Assembly: GCF_005871205.1 (NCBI RefSeq)
Contig: NZ_SWKM01000015.1
Location: 248,001 to 312,000, forward strand
Length of the DNA stretch: 64,000 bases
Direction of reading: 5' to 3'
DNA from: Marinobacter alexandrii
Lineage (GTDB): Bacteria > Pseudomonadota > Gammaproteobacteria > Pseudomonadales > Oleiphilaceae
Shown here: positions 1-8,492 of the stretch, piece by piece
Layout of the letters: each line of letters opens with the position of its first letter
Numbering within the stretch: the stretch's first letter is position 1
Program-made: the position numbers and the translations under genes
Notes under the pieces: generated by a model
Told to the model about the DNA's origin: nothing
Seen by the model: the letters and a program-made list of their open reading frames with translations, nothing else
Databases searched by the model: none

Positions 1-78
1 ACCGCACCTTTTTTAAGGTACGATTGCATCCTTTTGAATTCTCGAATTTTTTATCCTTCTGATTTTCGGCTATTGCGT

Positions 79-1458
79 ATGGATGACTACCGATCACCCC
101 GGACAACACCCGCTTTCCAGGACACCAGGCCGCAAGCCCTGAGTGTCAGCGAACTGAATCACCAGGCCCGACACCTTCTGGAATCCAGCTTTATGCAGGT
201 GTGGGTAGAGGGTGAAATCTCAGGCCTGTCCCGGCCATCATCGGGCCACTGGTACTTTTCCCTGAAAGATCGCAAATGCCAGGTGCGCTGCGCAATGTTC
301 CGGGGTTTTAACCAGCGCATTCGAGCCATACCGAAGGAAGGCGACCAGATCCGGATTCGCGGCAAGGTCACCTTGTATGAGAACCGTGGTGATTTTCAGA
401 TCATTGTCGAGCATATGGAGCCAGCAGGGCTGGGGGAACTCCAGCAGGCCTACGAAGAACTGAAACGCAAGTTGCAGGGCGAGGGCCTGTTCGACACCGC
501 CAGAAAGAAACCGCTTCCAACCACGCCCCGGCACATCGGCGTCGTCACCTCACCGACCGGCGCGGCCATCCACGACATCCTGACGGTACTGGCCCGACGT
601 TGCCCCGCTATTCCTGTGACGCTCTACCCGACTGCAGTTCAGGGCAAGGCCGCAACCGGCGACATCGTTCAGGCAATTGAACGAGCGCAGAGCCACGGCG
701 TGGCCGATGTGCTGATCATTGGCCGGGGCGGCGGCTCCCTCGAGGACCTCTGGTGCTTTAACGAAGAAGTGGTGGCGCGCGCTATTGCCAACTGCCCAAT
801 CCCAACGGTCAGCGCCGTAGGCCACGAAGTCGACGTCACCATCGCCGATTTCGTTGCCGACCTGCGGGCCCCAACCCCATCTGCCGCAGCCGAAAAAATC
901 TCTCCGGACCAGCGGGACTGGCTACGTCAGCTCAACGAACGCGAGCTCCGGCTGGCGAACGCCGCACGGCGGACATTAACGCGGTTCGGCACCGAACTTG
1001 AACACCTGGGTGCACGGCTAAGGGATCCGCGGCGCGAGCTGCTCGAAAAAGCCCAACGGATGGATGATCTGGAGCTGCGCCTGGTGCAGACCATGAGTCA
1101 GCGGCTCGAGCGGCTGTCCGTTCGGAATGAAAACCTGGGCCAGCGGCTGATGACGCATTCACCGGGTCGCCGACTTGCAGATAGCCAGAACACCTTGAGG
1201 CGCGTAGCGGAGCAATTGAATTCGGCCATCCAGGTGCAACTGAAGCAGCGCCAGGATCAATTTGAGCATATCGCCCAGACACTCAACGTTGTCAGCCCCC
1301 TGGCCACCCTCGGACGCGGTTACGCCATTGTGCGCGATGCCGACGGCAACATTGTTCGCGACGCCTCAGGCCTCACTCCCGGTGACCGCATCAGCGCCCG
1401 GACGGCTCGGGGCGAGATTGCCGCCGACGTCACCAGCGTGGAGTTGCCAACAGAATAA
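79..1458 (+). CDS. xseA: Exodeoxyribonuclease VII large subunit
   Basis: Catalytic large subunit of ExoVII, a cytoplasmic nuclease that degrades single-stranded DNA to oligonucleotides together with the small subunit XseB. The protein starts with an OB-fold region (SVSELNHQARHLLE, then VWVEGEISGLSRPSSGHWYF) that binds ssDNA. The catalytic core follows with the family motifs GVVTSPTGAAIHDIL and IIGRGGGSLEDLW, then a long helical C-terminal part. The reading frame can be extended to a TTG at 34, but the ATG at 79 gives 459 residues, the usual family size, and begins just ahead of the conserved part, so I prefer it. No xseB is nearby, which is normal. The identification is secure; the exact start is less so because no strong ribosome-binding site precedes either codon. 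Confidence 0.95.
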   Translation: MDDYRSPRTTPAFQDTRPQALSVSELNHQARHLLESSFMQVWVEGEISGLSRPSSGHWYFSLKDRKCQVRCAMFRGFNQRIRAIPKEGDQIRIRGKVTLYENRGDFQIIVEHMEPAGLGELQQAYEELKRKLQGEGLFDTARKKPLPTTPRHIGVVTSPTGAAIHDILTVLARRCPAIPVTLYPTAVQGKAATGDIVQAIERAQSHGVADVLIIGRGGGSLEDLWCFNEEVVARAIANCPIPTVSAVGHEVDVTIADFVADLRAPTPSAAAEKISPDQRDWLRQLNERELRLANAARRTLTRFGTELEHLGARLRDPRRELLEKAQRMDDLELRLVQTMSQRLERLSVRNENLGQRLMTHSPGRRLADSQNTLRRVAEQLNSAIQVQLKQRQDQFEHIAQTLNVVSPLATLGRGYAIVRDADGNIVRDASGLTPGDRISARTARGEIAADVTSVELPTE

Positions 1459-1567
1459 CCACCGCAGATAGCGACTAAGCCAATGGTCTACTAGTCCATG
1501 ATTTCAAACGGCCTAGAGTTGTTAAGTCAGTCAATAAAACAACAATAGGCCCAGTGAGGTGGAATGC

Positions 1568-3442
1568 ATGGACTACCACTCAGAATTTCGCCGGTCGATT
1601 CACCGGCGGGAAGACTTCTGGCGCGAGCAGGCGGAACAGATTGAATGGATCCAGCCCCCCGCAACCGTCTGGACACCAACCGATAACGGCCATGGCCAGT
1701 GGTTTCCTGACGGTATCCTGAACAGCTCCGATGTAGCCCTGGACGCCAATATCCGGGCCGGACGTGGCGATCAGACCGCGCTGATTTACGACTCTCCGGT
1801 CACCAACACCCAAAGAACCCTTTCCTATAACGAGCTGACCGACTCAGTGGCCAGATTCGCCGGCGTGCTTAAGAATCAGGGCGTCGAAAAAGGCGATCGG
1901 GTCGTCATTTACATGCCGATGATTCCTGAGACGGTGATTGCCATGCTGGGGTGTGCCCGCATCGGCGCAGTCCATTGCGTTGTTTTTGGTGGCTTTGCCG
2001 CCCATGAGCTGGCTGTACGGATTGACGACGCGGCACCCAAGGCGGTGATCACCGCGTCCTGCGGCATCGAAATCAATCGGGTGATCGAGTACAAGCCCCT
2101 GGTCGACAAGGCCATTGAACAGGCGGCTCACAAGCCAGAACACTGCATCGTGTACCAACGCCCTGAGGCAAAAGCTCAGTTACAGCCCGGACGGGACTCG
2201 GACTGGACCCAACTCATGGCCAAGGCCCAGCCGGAGCCGCCGGTACCGGTGAAGTCCACCGATCCGCTGTACATCCTTTACACCTCGGGCACTACCGGTA
2301 AGCCGAAGGGCGTGGTCAGGGATAATGGCGGCCACGCTGTCGCCCTGAAATACAGTATGAAGCTGGTTTACGATGCCAACCCTGGGGACGTTTACTGGGC
2401 TGCCTCGGATGTCGGCTGGGTGGTGGGACACAGCTACATCGTCTATGCCCCCCTGTTCGCAGGCTGCACCACCATTCTGTACGAAGGCAAACCGGTGAAA
2501 ACCCCGGATGCCGGTGCGTTCTGGCGGGTGGTTCAGGATCATCAGGTGAATCTGCTGTTCACCGCACCGACCGCGTTCCGGGCGGTGCGAAAGGAAGACC
2601 CCGAGGCCGACCAGCTGGGCCATTACGATATCAGCTCATTGAAACGCATCTTCCTGGCTGGCGAACGGCTGGACCCGCCCACCTACGACTGGCTCCGTGA
2701 ACACACCAACTTGCCCATTCTTGATCACTGGTGGCAAACCGAAACCGGCTGGGCAATCTGCTGTAATCCGGTGGGCATCGAAATGATGCTCACCAAGCCG
2801 GGCTCGGCCACCGTACCCTCACCAGGCTTCGACGTGCAGATTGTCGATCTGAACGGCACGCAAATGCCCGCGGGTGAACAAGGCCAGATAGCCGTCAAGC
2901 TGCCGCTACCCCCGGGCTGCCTGCAAACGGTCTGGGGTGACGACGAACGGTTCCACAAAAGCTACCTGGCACCCATACCCGGCTTCTACAGCTCCGGCGA
3001 CGGCGGGTTTGTCGACGAAGACGGGTATGTCTTTGTCATGGGCCGCACCGATGACGTCATCAACGTGGCCGGTCACCGGCTGTCCACGGGCGAAATGGAA
3101 GAAGTAGTTGCCTCGCACCCTGCCGTTGCCGAATGCTGCGTCGTTGGCGCTCACGATGATATGAAAGGTCAGATACCGGTGGGGCTGGTGCTGATCAAAG
3201 ACGGTGCAACCATTGAGCACGATGAGCTTGAGGACGAGCTGATTGAGATGGTTCGGGACAAGATCGGTGCCATTGCCTGCTTCCGCAGAGCCATGGTGGT
3301 TGAGCGGCTGCCCAAGACCCGTTCCGGAAAGATATTGCGACGGGTAATCCGACAGATTGCCGACGGCGAAGCGTACACAGTGCCAAGCACCATCGACGAC
3401 CCCGCGATTCTGGACGAGATCAGCACGCAGTTCCGCGGCTGA
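1568..3442 (+). CDS. prpE: Propionyl-CoA synthetase (acetyl-CoA synthetase family)
   Basis: ANL-superfamily acyl-CoA ligase of 624 residues that activates propionate (and probably acetate less well) to the acyl-CoA through an acyl-AMP intermediate in the cytoplasm. The adenylate-forming P-loop is YTSGTTGKPKG at residues 238-248, the A5 motif is DHWWQTETGW, the hinge region is YSSGDGG, and the catalytic lysine is K588 in PKTRSGKILRR, the residue that Pat/CobB-type acetylation targets in this family. DHWWQTETG rather than DTWWQTETGG points to PrpE and not AcsA. The ATG at 1568 is chosen over the GTG at 1559 because GAGG at 1556-1559 sits 8 nt before it. No methylcitrate-cycle genes are adjacent, so it stands alone here. 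Substrate is inferred from motif type. Confidence 0.9.
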   Translation: MDYHSEFRRSIHRREDFWREQAEQIEWIQPPATVWTPTDNGHGQWFPDGILNSSDVALDANIRAGRGDQTALIYDSPVTNTQRTLSYNELTDSVARFAGVLKNQGVEKGDRVVIYMPMIPETVIAMLGCARIGAVHCVVFGGFAAHELAVRIDDAAPKAVITASCGIEINRVIEYKPLVDKAIEQAAHKPEHCIVYQRPEAKAQLQPGRDSDWTQLMAKAQPEPPVPVKSTDPLYILYTSGTTGKPKGVVRDNGGHAVALKYSMKLVYDANPGDVYWAASDVGWVVGHSYIVYAPLFAGCTTILYEGKPVKTPDAGAFWRVVQDHQVNLLFTAPTAFRAVRKEDPEADQLGHYDISSLKRIFLAGERLDPPTYDWLREHTNLPILDHWWQTETGWAICCNPVGIEMMLTKPGSATVPSPGFDVQIVDLNGTQMPAGEQGQIAVKLPLPPGCLQTVWGDDERFHKSYLAPIPGFYSSGDGGFVDEDGYVFVMGRTDDVINVAGHRLSTGEMEEVVASHPAVAECCVVGAHDDMKGQIPVGLVLIKDGATIEHDELEDELIEMVRDKIGAIACFRRAMVVERLPKTRSGKILRRVIRQIADGEAYTVPSTIDDPAILDEISTQFRG

Positions 3443-3460
3443 TCCGGCACCCGACAAAAC

Positions 3461-3487
3461 CTCCGGGCCTTGACCAAAGGCCCGGAG
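3461..3487 (+). terminator. Hairpin after prpE
   Basis: An 11-bp perfect inverted repeat (CTCCGGGCCTT, 5-nt loop, AAGGCCCGGAG) starts 18 nt after the prpE stop codon. No T-run follows, so it may act as a 3' end-stabilising stem or weak terminator rather than a standard intrinsic terminator. Confidence 0.5.
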
Positions 3488-3562
3488 TATCCCTATGTCC
3501 GCTTCTGGCCAACCACCTGTTTTTAAACCAGTAAAGACCATAAAAACAGGGCAAAAAAAGCG

Positions 3563-3590
3563 TTGACGCCCCCCAAACTCGGTCTATACT
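3563..3590 (+). promoter_or_regulatory. Sigma-70 type promoter of the cold-shock gene
   Basis: TTGACG at 3563-3568 and TATACT at 3585-3590 are separated by 16 bp, a near-consensus sigma-70 promoter. Transcription would start about 3597, leaving roughly 159 nt of untranslated leader before the csp ATG at 3756. Confidence 0.7.
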
Positions 3591-3596
3591 GAAATT

Positions 3597-3755
3597 GCTG
3601 TGAAAATACAGCGGTATTTGGTGAATGCGTTACAACGTCCTGCTCAAGTGCTCTTCGTTGCTCCTTCCTCAGTACTCTCTGGATTTCTCAGCGTCGATTC
3701 CAAACGGAATATGAAGGTCCCGTGAGGGCAAATTACAGAAAGACAGGAAAGATCA
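3597..3755 (+). promoter_or_regulatory. Long 5' leader of csp mRNA
   Basis: About 159 nt lie between the predicted transcription start and the csp start codon. Leaders of this length are typical of cspA-type mRNAs, where the RNA refolds with temperature and controls translation. The ribosome-binding site is AGGA at 3744-3747. The leader also contains a possible 34-codon frame, GTG at 3621 to TGA at 3723-3725, without a convincing ribosome-binding site. No recognisable cold-box sequence was found, so thermosensing is inference. Confidence 0.45.
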
Positions 3756-3965
3756 ATGTCCGATACTAAAACCGGCCACGTAAAGTGGTTCAACGAGTCC
3801 AAAGGCTTTGGCTTTATCGCTCAGGATGGCGGCAGTGACGTGTTTGTTCACTACAGTGCAATCAACGCAAGCGGCTTCCGCACCCTGACCGAAGGCCAGC
3901 AGGTGCAGTTTACCGTTACTCAGGGCCCGAAAGGTCCCCAGGCGGAAAACGTAACCCCGGTCTAA
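3756..3965 (+). CDS. Cold-shock protein (CspA family)
   Basis: A 69-residue single cold-shock domain. It carries RNP1 (KGFGFIAQ) and RNP2 (DVFVHYSAI), the aromatic strand surface that binds single-stranded RNA or DNA, and the family start pattern [11 protein letters not shown]. Such proteins melt RNA secondary structure in the cytoplasm, either constitutively or on cold shock. The strong promoter and long leader suggest this is an inducible member. It is a separate gene from the cspD-type protein at 30220. The exact paralogue letter cannot be assigned. Confidence 0.95.
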   Translation: MSDTKTGHVKWFNESKGFGFIAQDGGSDVFVHYSAINASGFRTLTEGQQVQFTVTQGPKGPQAENVTPV

Positions 3966-4009
3966 GGTTACTGCTTCCGCCCTCTGCCCCTCACGGGCAA
4001 AGGGAAATC

Positions 4010-4038
4010 ATTAAGCCGGCATCCTGTGCCGGCTTAAT
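4010..4038. terminator. Bidirectional hairpin between csp and leuA
   Basis: ATTAAGCCGGCA, a 5-nt loop and TGCCGGCTTAAT form a perfect 12-bp stem in the 117-bp gap between the convergent csp and leuA genes. The A/T ends of the stem would give a short U-rich tail on either strand, so it probably serves both genes. Confidence 0.7.
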
Positions 4039-4082
4039 GCGTTCTGGCTCGGTTGTTTTCCTCAGACCTTAGACCCCAGCCT

Positions 4083-5777
4083 TCAGACCTCAACCGCCTC
4101 CCCATCCGACTGTTTTGCCGTTCTGGACGCTCCGACCACCTGGGCAACCGCAGAGAACAGCGCCTGCAGCGTCGCCGATGTCGTATCTTCAGCCAGGGCG
4201 GCGGCGCTGCAATGAGTTTCGTTGACCATCAGGCGGATACAGGCCAGCGCATTGGCATTAGTGCCCTCGCCCAGGGCAAATTCGTCATAAGCCTCAACCG
4301 CAATGGCAATCCCGAAACGTTGCTCCAGAGCGTCTGAGACGGCTTCAACTGCACCCAGCCCATGCCCTTGAAGCGTAACCGGTTCCACTTCGGCACCCAC
4401 GGTCACGTCAGCACGGACGCCATTGGCATCCCGGTGCAAGTCATAGCCGCGCAGTTCCCAATCTTGGTGCACCTTCAGATAGCGCTCTTCGAACAACCGG
4501 TGGATGGTCAGCGAATCGATTTCACCACCATTGGTTTCCGCCTCTCGCTGCACCGTCTTACTGAATTCAATCTGCAGCCAGCGCGGCAGGCTGATGTTGT
4601 AGTCCCGCTCAAGCACATAGGCCACACCGCCCTTACCAGACTGACTGTTGATGCGCACCACTTCCTCATAACGGCGACCGACGTCGAAGGGATCGATAGG
4701 AAGGTAGGCGACATTCCAGGCCTCGCCTTCGGTGCGCCGGGCCAGGCACTTGCGAATCGCATCCTGATGACTGCCCGAGAACGCCGTAAACACCAGTTCT
4801 CCGGCGTACGGATGACGAGGATGGGTGGAAATTTCAGTGCAGGCTTCAACCACCTCGGTAATTTCAGACATGCCGGACAGATCCAGGGTCGGGTCGACGC
4901 CCTGGGAATAGAGGTTCATGGCCATGGTGACCAGATCCATATTGCCGGTCCGCTCACCGTTCCCCATCAAGGTACCTTCGACCCGATCAGCACCGGCCAT
5001 CACCGCCAGTTCGGCAGCTGCCACGGCACAGCCCCGGTCGTTATGGGTGTGGACACTGATGCTCAAATGCTCGCGACGCTGGATATTGTCGCAAATCCAT
5101 TCAATCTGGTCGGCAAAGACGTTCGGCGTGGCCATTTCCACAGTCGCCGGCAGGTTGATAATAACCGGCTGCCCCTGGTCCGGACGCCATACCTCGGTCA
5201 CGGCATCCACCACCTCGGCGGCAAAATCCAGCTCCGTGCCGGTGAAACTCTCTGGCGAATACTGGAAGGTCCATTCGGTTTCCGGCGCCTTCGCTGCCAA
5301 ATCCCGAACCTGGATCGCGCCCTTTACCGCGATCTCGCGAATGCCGGCCCGGTCGAGCCCAAACACCTGCTCCCGCTGCACCGTCGAAGTGGAGTTGTAG
5401 ACATGGACAATCGCCTGCTTGACGCCTTTGAGTGCTTCGTAGGTGCGCTCAATCAATTCAGGGCGAGCCTGGGTCAGCACCTGAATCTTGACGTCGTCGG
5501 GAATCCGGCCTTCATCAATCAGTTTCCGGCAAAAATCGAAATCGGGTTGGCTTGCTGAGGGAAAACCGATTTCGATCTCCTTGAAGCCCAGTTTCACCAA
5601 CAGATCAAACAGCCTCTGCTTTTGCGCAACGGTCATCGGCTTGACCAGCGCCTGATTACCGTCCCGAAGATCGACGGCACACCATGTGGGTGCTTTCTCG
5701 ATAACTTGGTCAGGCCAACGCCGATCGGTCTTCCTGACGGGCTTGAACGCAGCGTATTTACGATAATCAAAAGCCAT
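4083..5777 (-). CDS. leuA: 2-isopropylmalate synthase
   Basis: First committed enzyme of leucine synthesis: condenses acetyl-CoA with 2-ketoisovalerate. The 564-residue size and opening MAFDYRKYAAFKP belong to the long LeuA subclass found in Pseudomonas and actinobacteria. The DRE-TIM motif is CAVDLRDGNQALVKPM, the metal-binding HxH is in SVHTHNDRGCAVAAAE, and a C-terminal allosteric leucine-binding domain follows. The open frame runs 24 codons further upstream to 5849, but the ATG at 5777 has AAGGA 9 nt before it and matches the family N-terminus. It is transcribed away from an Lrp/AsnC-type regulator with 134 bp between them, and palindromes lie in that gap. Control of leuA by that regulator is an inference. 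Confidence 0.95.
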   Translation of the reverse strand: MAFDYRKYAAFKPVRKTDRRWPDQVIEKAPTWCAVDLRDGNQALVKPMTVAQKQRLFDLLVKLGFKEIEIGFPSASQPDFDFCRKLIDEGRIPDDVKIQVLTQARPELIERTYEALKGVKQAIVHVYNSTSTVQREQVFGLDRAGIREIAVKGAIQVRDLAAKAPETEWTFQYSPESFTGTELDFAAEVVDAVTEVWRPDQGQPVIINLPATVEMATPNVFADQIEWICDNIQRREHLSISVHTHNDRGCAVAAAELAVMAGADRVEGTLMGNGERTGNMDLVTMAMNLYSQGVDPTLDLSGMSEITEVVEACTEISTHPRHPYAGELVFTAFSGSHQDAIRKCLARRTEGEAWNVAYLPIDPFDVGRRYEEVVRINSQSGKGGVAYVLERDYNISLPRWLQIEFSKTVQREAETNGGEIDSLTIHRLFEERYLKVHQDWELRGYDLHRDANGVRADVTVGAEVEPVTLQGHGLGAVEAVSDALEQRFGIAIAVEAYDEFALGEGTNANALACIRLMVNETHCSAAALAEDTTSATLQALFSAVAQVVGASRTAKQSDGEAVEV

Positions 5778-5869
5778 TTTAATCAATCCTTGCGGTTGCC
5801 GGTGAAACATCATGCAGTGTCGGCTAGTGTAACGCCGATCTCCGGGCACGTGATTGCTAATTACGCTCG

Positions 5870-5910
5870 ATATAGCTATTTTTGGCTATATTCCACTATT
5901 AAAGTTTAAT
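5870..5910. promoter_or_regulatory. Two palindromes between leuA and the Lrp-type gene
   Basis: ATATAGC (5870-5876), an 8-nt T-rich spacer, and GCTATAT (5885-5891) form a perfect inverted repeat. Its TAG...CTA core with an A/T centre resembles Lrp/AsnC recognition sequences. A second exact palindrome, ATTAAA-G-TTTAAT, occupies 5898-5910 and ends just before the regulator's ATG at 5912. Both are plausible operators for autoregulation or for leuA control; neither is proven. Confidence 0.5.
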
Positions 5911-5911
5911 A

Positions 5912-6421
5912 ATGAGCAATACTATGCCGGAAAAAATCACCACGCTTGTCAAAATAGACAAAACCGACCGAAACATCCTGGAGCAGGTTCAGAAGAACGG
6001 AGCCCTGACCAACCAGGAGCTGGCCGATAAAGTGGGGCTGTCCCCCTCTCCCTGTCTGCGCCGGGTCCGGGCACTGGAAGAGGCCGGAGTCATCGTCCGC
6101 ACCGTCACCATTTTGGACCACAAGAAATTGGGACTGTCGCTCACTGCCATCATCCTGATCGGCATGGACCGCCACACCCCGGAGCGATTTTCCGCTTTCG
6201 AAGAACAGGTGTCGGCTTATCCGGAAGTGCAGGAGTGCTACCTGATCACCGGGCAGGATGCGGATTACATGCTGAAAGTCGTTGTGCCAGACATGGATCA
6301 CTACCACCATTTCCTGCTGAACCGGATCACCCGCATTCAAGGGGTCAGCGGCGTGCACTCCAGCTTCGTCCTCAGGCGCGTATTGGACTCCACCGCCCTG
6401 CCCTTGGGCTACCTGGCCTGA
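5912..6421 (+). CDS. Lrp/AsnC family transcriptional regulator
   Basis: A 169-residue feast/famine regulator. The N-terminal winged helix contains DKTDRNILEQVQKNG and the recognition segment LADKVGLSPSPCLRRVRALEEAGVI. The C-terminal RAM/AsnC effector domain includes ECYLITGQDADYMLKVVVPD, where amino acids bind and the oligomer forms. It lies divergent to leuA, so a role in amino-acid-responsive control of leuA and of itself is likely but inferred. It is not close enough in length or context to call Lrp itself. Translation may start at the ATG at 5912 or at the second ATG at 5924; the conserved domain begins after both. Confidence 0.9.
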   Translation: MSNTMPEKITTLVKIDKTDRNILEQVQKNGALTNQELADKVGLSPSPCLRRVRALEEAGVIVRTVTILDHKKLGLSLTAIILIGMDRHTPERFSAFEEQVSAYPEVQECYLITGQDADYMLKVVVPDMDHYHHFLLNRITRIQGVSGVHSSFVLRRVLDSTALPLGYLA

Positions 6422-6636
6422 GGCTTTGAGCCTAAGTGGAACCTCCGGACAAATTCCGGGGCAACACCATCGGTTTCGGCGGTGACTGTCTGTACCCCGA
6501 GACATCTGTACCTTGAGACGGAGGCTCCGTACAATATCCGGCACTTAATACTCTTTGACACCTTCTCAGGCGACCGCTGGCCGACCGCGGCCTCAAACGC
6601 CTGATAATCCCTGATTGGAACCAAACGGAAGACACG
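6422..6636. other. Intergenic leader before proS
   Basis: 215 bp without a gene. It holds an imperfect 14-bp direct repeat (CTGTACC..GAGAC at 6490-6503 and 6506-6519, 12 of 14 identical). A perfect palindrome ACGGAG-G-CTCCGT follows at 6518-6530. No confident sigma-70 promoter was found. The symmetry could be an operator or an RNA hairpin in the proS leader. Confidence 0.4.
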
Positions 6637-8370
6637 ATGCGAGCAAGCCGTTACCTGATTGCAACCCAGAAAGAGACACCGGCAGACGCCGAGATCATCA
6701 GCCATCAGCTCATGCTCCGTGCCGGCATGATCCGGAAGCTTGCTGCCGGCCTATACACCTGGCTGCCGATGGGCCTGCGAACCCTGCGCAAGGTTGAGCG
6801 GATTGTTCGTGAGGAAATGGACAAGAGCGGCGGTCAGGAAGTGCTGATGCCGGCCGTGCAGCCGTCAGAGCTTTGGCAGGAATCCGGCCGCTGGACCCAG
6901 TACGGCGGCGAGCTGCTGCGGATGCAGGACCGGCACGGGCGCGACTTCTGCTTCGGCCCGACCCACGAAGAGGTCATTACCGACCTGATTCGCAACGAGC
7001 TGAAAAGCTACAAGGAACTGCCGGCGAACTTCTACCAGATCCAGACCAAGTTCCGTGACGAACGTCGGCCACGATTCGGCGTGATGCGGGCCCGGGAATT
7101 TATCATGAAGGATGCCTACTCCTTCCATTTGAATGCCGAGTCGCTGGATGAAACCTACCAGGAAATGCATCGGGCTTATTGCGCGATTTTCGATCGCCTG
7201 GGCCTTGACTATCGCCCGGTTCAGGCCGATTCCGGCGCCATCGGTGGCAGCGCATCGCACGAATTCCACGTATTGGCCTCCTCTGGCGAAGACGCCATCG
7301 TGTTCAGTTCTGACAGCAGCTACGCCGCCAACATCGAAAAGGCGGAAGCGGTAGCGCCGGCTGGAGAGCGCGCCGCACCCAGCGAAGAACTGAAGGAAGT
7401 CTCGACACCGGGACAACGCACCATTGATGCCATCGCTGAATTCCTGAATGTGGACGCCACTCGCACGGTTAAAACCCTGCTGGTTAAATCCGAGCCGGAT
7501 GAGGACGGCAACAGCGGTCTTGTCGCCCTGATCCTTCGCGGCGACCACACCCTGAACGAGATCAAGGCGGAGAACCTGGCTGGCATCGCGGAACCTCTGA
7601 CCATGGCAACCGATGAAGAGATCGAGGCGGCAATCGGCTGCAAGCCCGGCTCCATCGGCCCCGTGAACCTTTCGGTGCCGGTGATCGCGGACCGCAGCGC
7701 CGCCCACCTGGCCGATTTTATCTGTGGCGCTAACAAGGATGATTTCCACCTGACCGGTGTGAACTGGGAGCGGGATGTACCACTGGCCCGAATTGAAGAC
7801 CTTCGCAACGTGGTTGAAGGCGATCCGAGCCCGGATGGCAAGGGCCACCTGGAGATTCGCCGAGGCATCGAAGTGGGCCACATCTTCAAGCTCGGCAACA
7901 AATACAGCAGCGCCATGAACGCCACGGTGCTGGATGAAAATGGCAAGAGCGCGGTACTTGATATGGGCTGCTATGGCATCGGCGTTTCACGCATTGTCGC
8001 CGCCTCCATCGAACAGAATCACGATGACAAAGGCATCATCTGGCCTGACGCCATCGCCCCGTTCCAGGTTGCTATCGTCACCCTGAACGCCCACAAGTCA
8101 GCCACAGTCGCGGAAGCCGGCGACAAGCTTTATGAACAGCTGCGCCAGGCTGGCTATGACGTCTTGCTGGACGACCGGAATGAGCGCCCAGGCGTGAAGT
8201 TTGCCGATATGGAACTGATCGGTATTCCGCACCGGTTCGTGGTTTCCGATCGCGGTCTGGCCGCCGGGACACTGGAATACAAGGGCCGTCGGGACGCCGA
8301 AAAGCAGGATCTTCCGATCGAGGAAGCGCTGCCTTTCCTGATCAATGCGTCTCCGCGTAAAGGGCTCTGA
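6637..8370 (+). CDS. proS: Prolyl-tRNA synthetase
   Basis: Charges tRNA-Pro in the cytoplasm. The 577-residue length is that of the bacterial form with an editing (INS) domain inserted between class II motifs 2 and 3. Motif 1 lies in [14 protein letters not shown], motif 2 in [19 protein letters not shown], and the INS domain spans roughly residues 225-385. Motif 3 is in [13 protein letters not shown], and the C-terminal anticodon-binding domain contains [20 protein letters not shown]. The editing domain deacylates mischarged Ala-tRNA-Pro. The gene stands alone between an Lrp-type gene and a terminator. The identification is secure. Confidence 0.98.
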   Translation: MRASRYLIATQKETPADAEIISHQLMLRAGMIRKLAAGLYTWLPMGLRTLRKVERIVREEMDKSGGQEVLMPAVQPSELWQESGRWTQYGGELLRMQDRHGRDFCFGPTHEEVITDLIRNELKSYKELPANFYQIQTKFRDERRPRFGVMRAREFIMKDAYSFHLNAESLDETYQEMHRAYCAIFDRLGLDYRPVQADSGAIGGSASHEFHVLASSGEDAIVFSSDSSYAANIEKAEAVAPAGERAAPSEELKEVSTPGQRTIDAIAEFLNVDATRTVKTLLVKSEPDEDGNSGLVALILRGDHTLNEIKAENLAGIAEPLTMATDEEIEAAIGCKPGSIGPVNLSVPVIADRSAAHLADFICGANKDDFHLTGVNWERDVPLARIEDLRNVVEGDPSPDGKGHLEIRRGIEVGHIFKLGNKYSSAMNATVLDENGKSAVLDMGCYGIGVSRIVAASIEQNHDDKGIIWPDAIAPFQVAIVTLNAHKSATVAEAGDKLYEQLRQAGYDVLLDDRNERPGVKFADMELIGIPHRFVVSDRGLAAGTLEYKGRRDAEKQDLPIEEALPFLINASPRKGL

Positions 8371-8390
8371 ATCCGACAGCCTCAGAACGC

Positions 8391-8421
8391 AACAGGGCAG
8401 ACCCTTACGGTCTGCCCTGTT
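8391..8421. terminator. Terminator after proS, shared with murB operon end
   Basis: AACAGGGCAGACC, loop CTTAC and GGTCTGCCCTGTT form a perfect 13-bp stem followed by ATTCT. It lies 20 nt after the proS stop and about 70 nt beyond the convergent murB stop, so it may end both transcripts. Confidence 0.75.
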
Positions 8422-8492
8422 ATTCTCCTAATCGCACGTCCCTACGTTTCTCAACCTTCGAAGAACGCACGACAGATTCGCCAGTAGGCGGA

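Noticed and set aside
4362..5558. 398-codon plus-strand frame inside leuA
   Set aside because: Antisense to leuA, no domain, no ribosome-binding site; a shadow frame.
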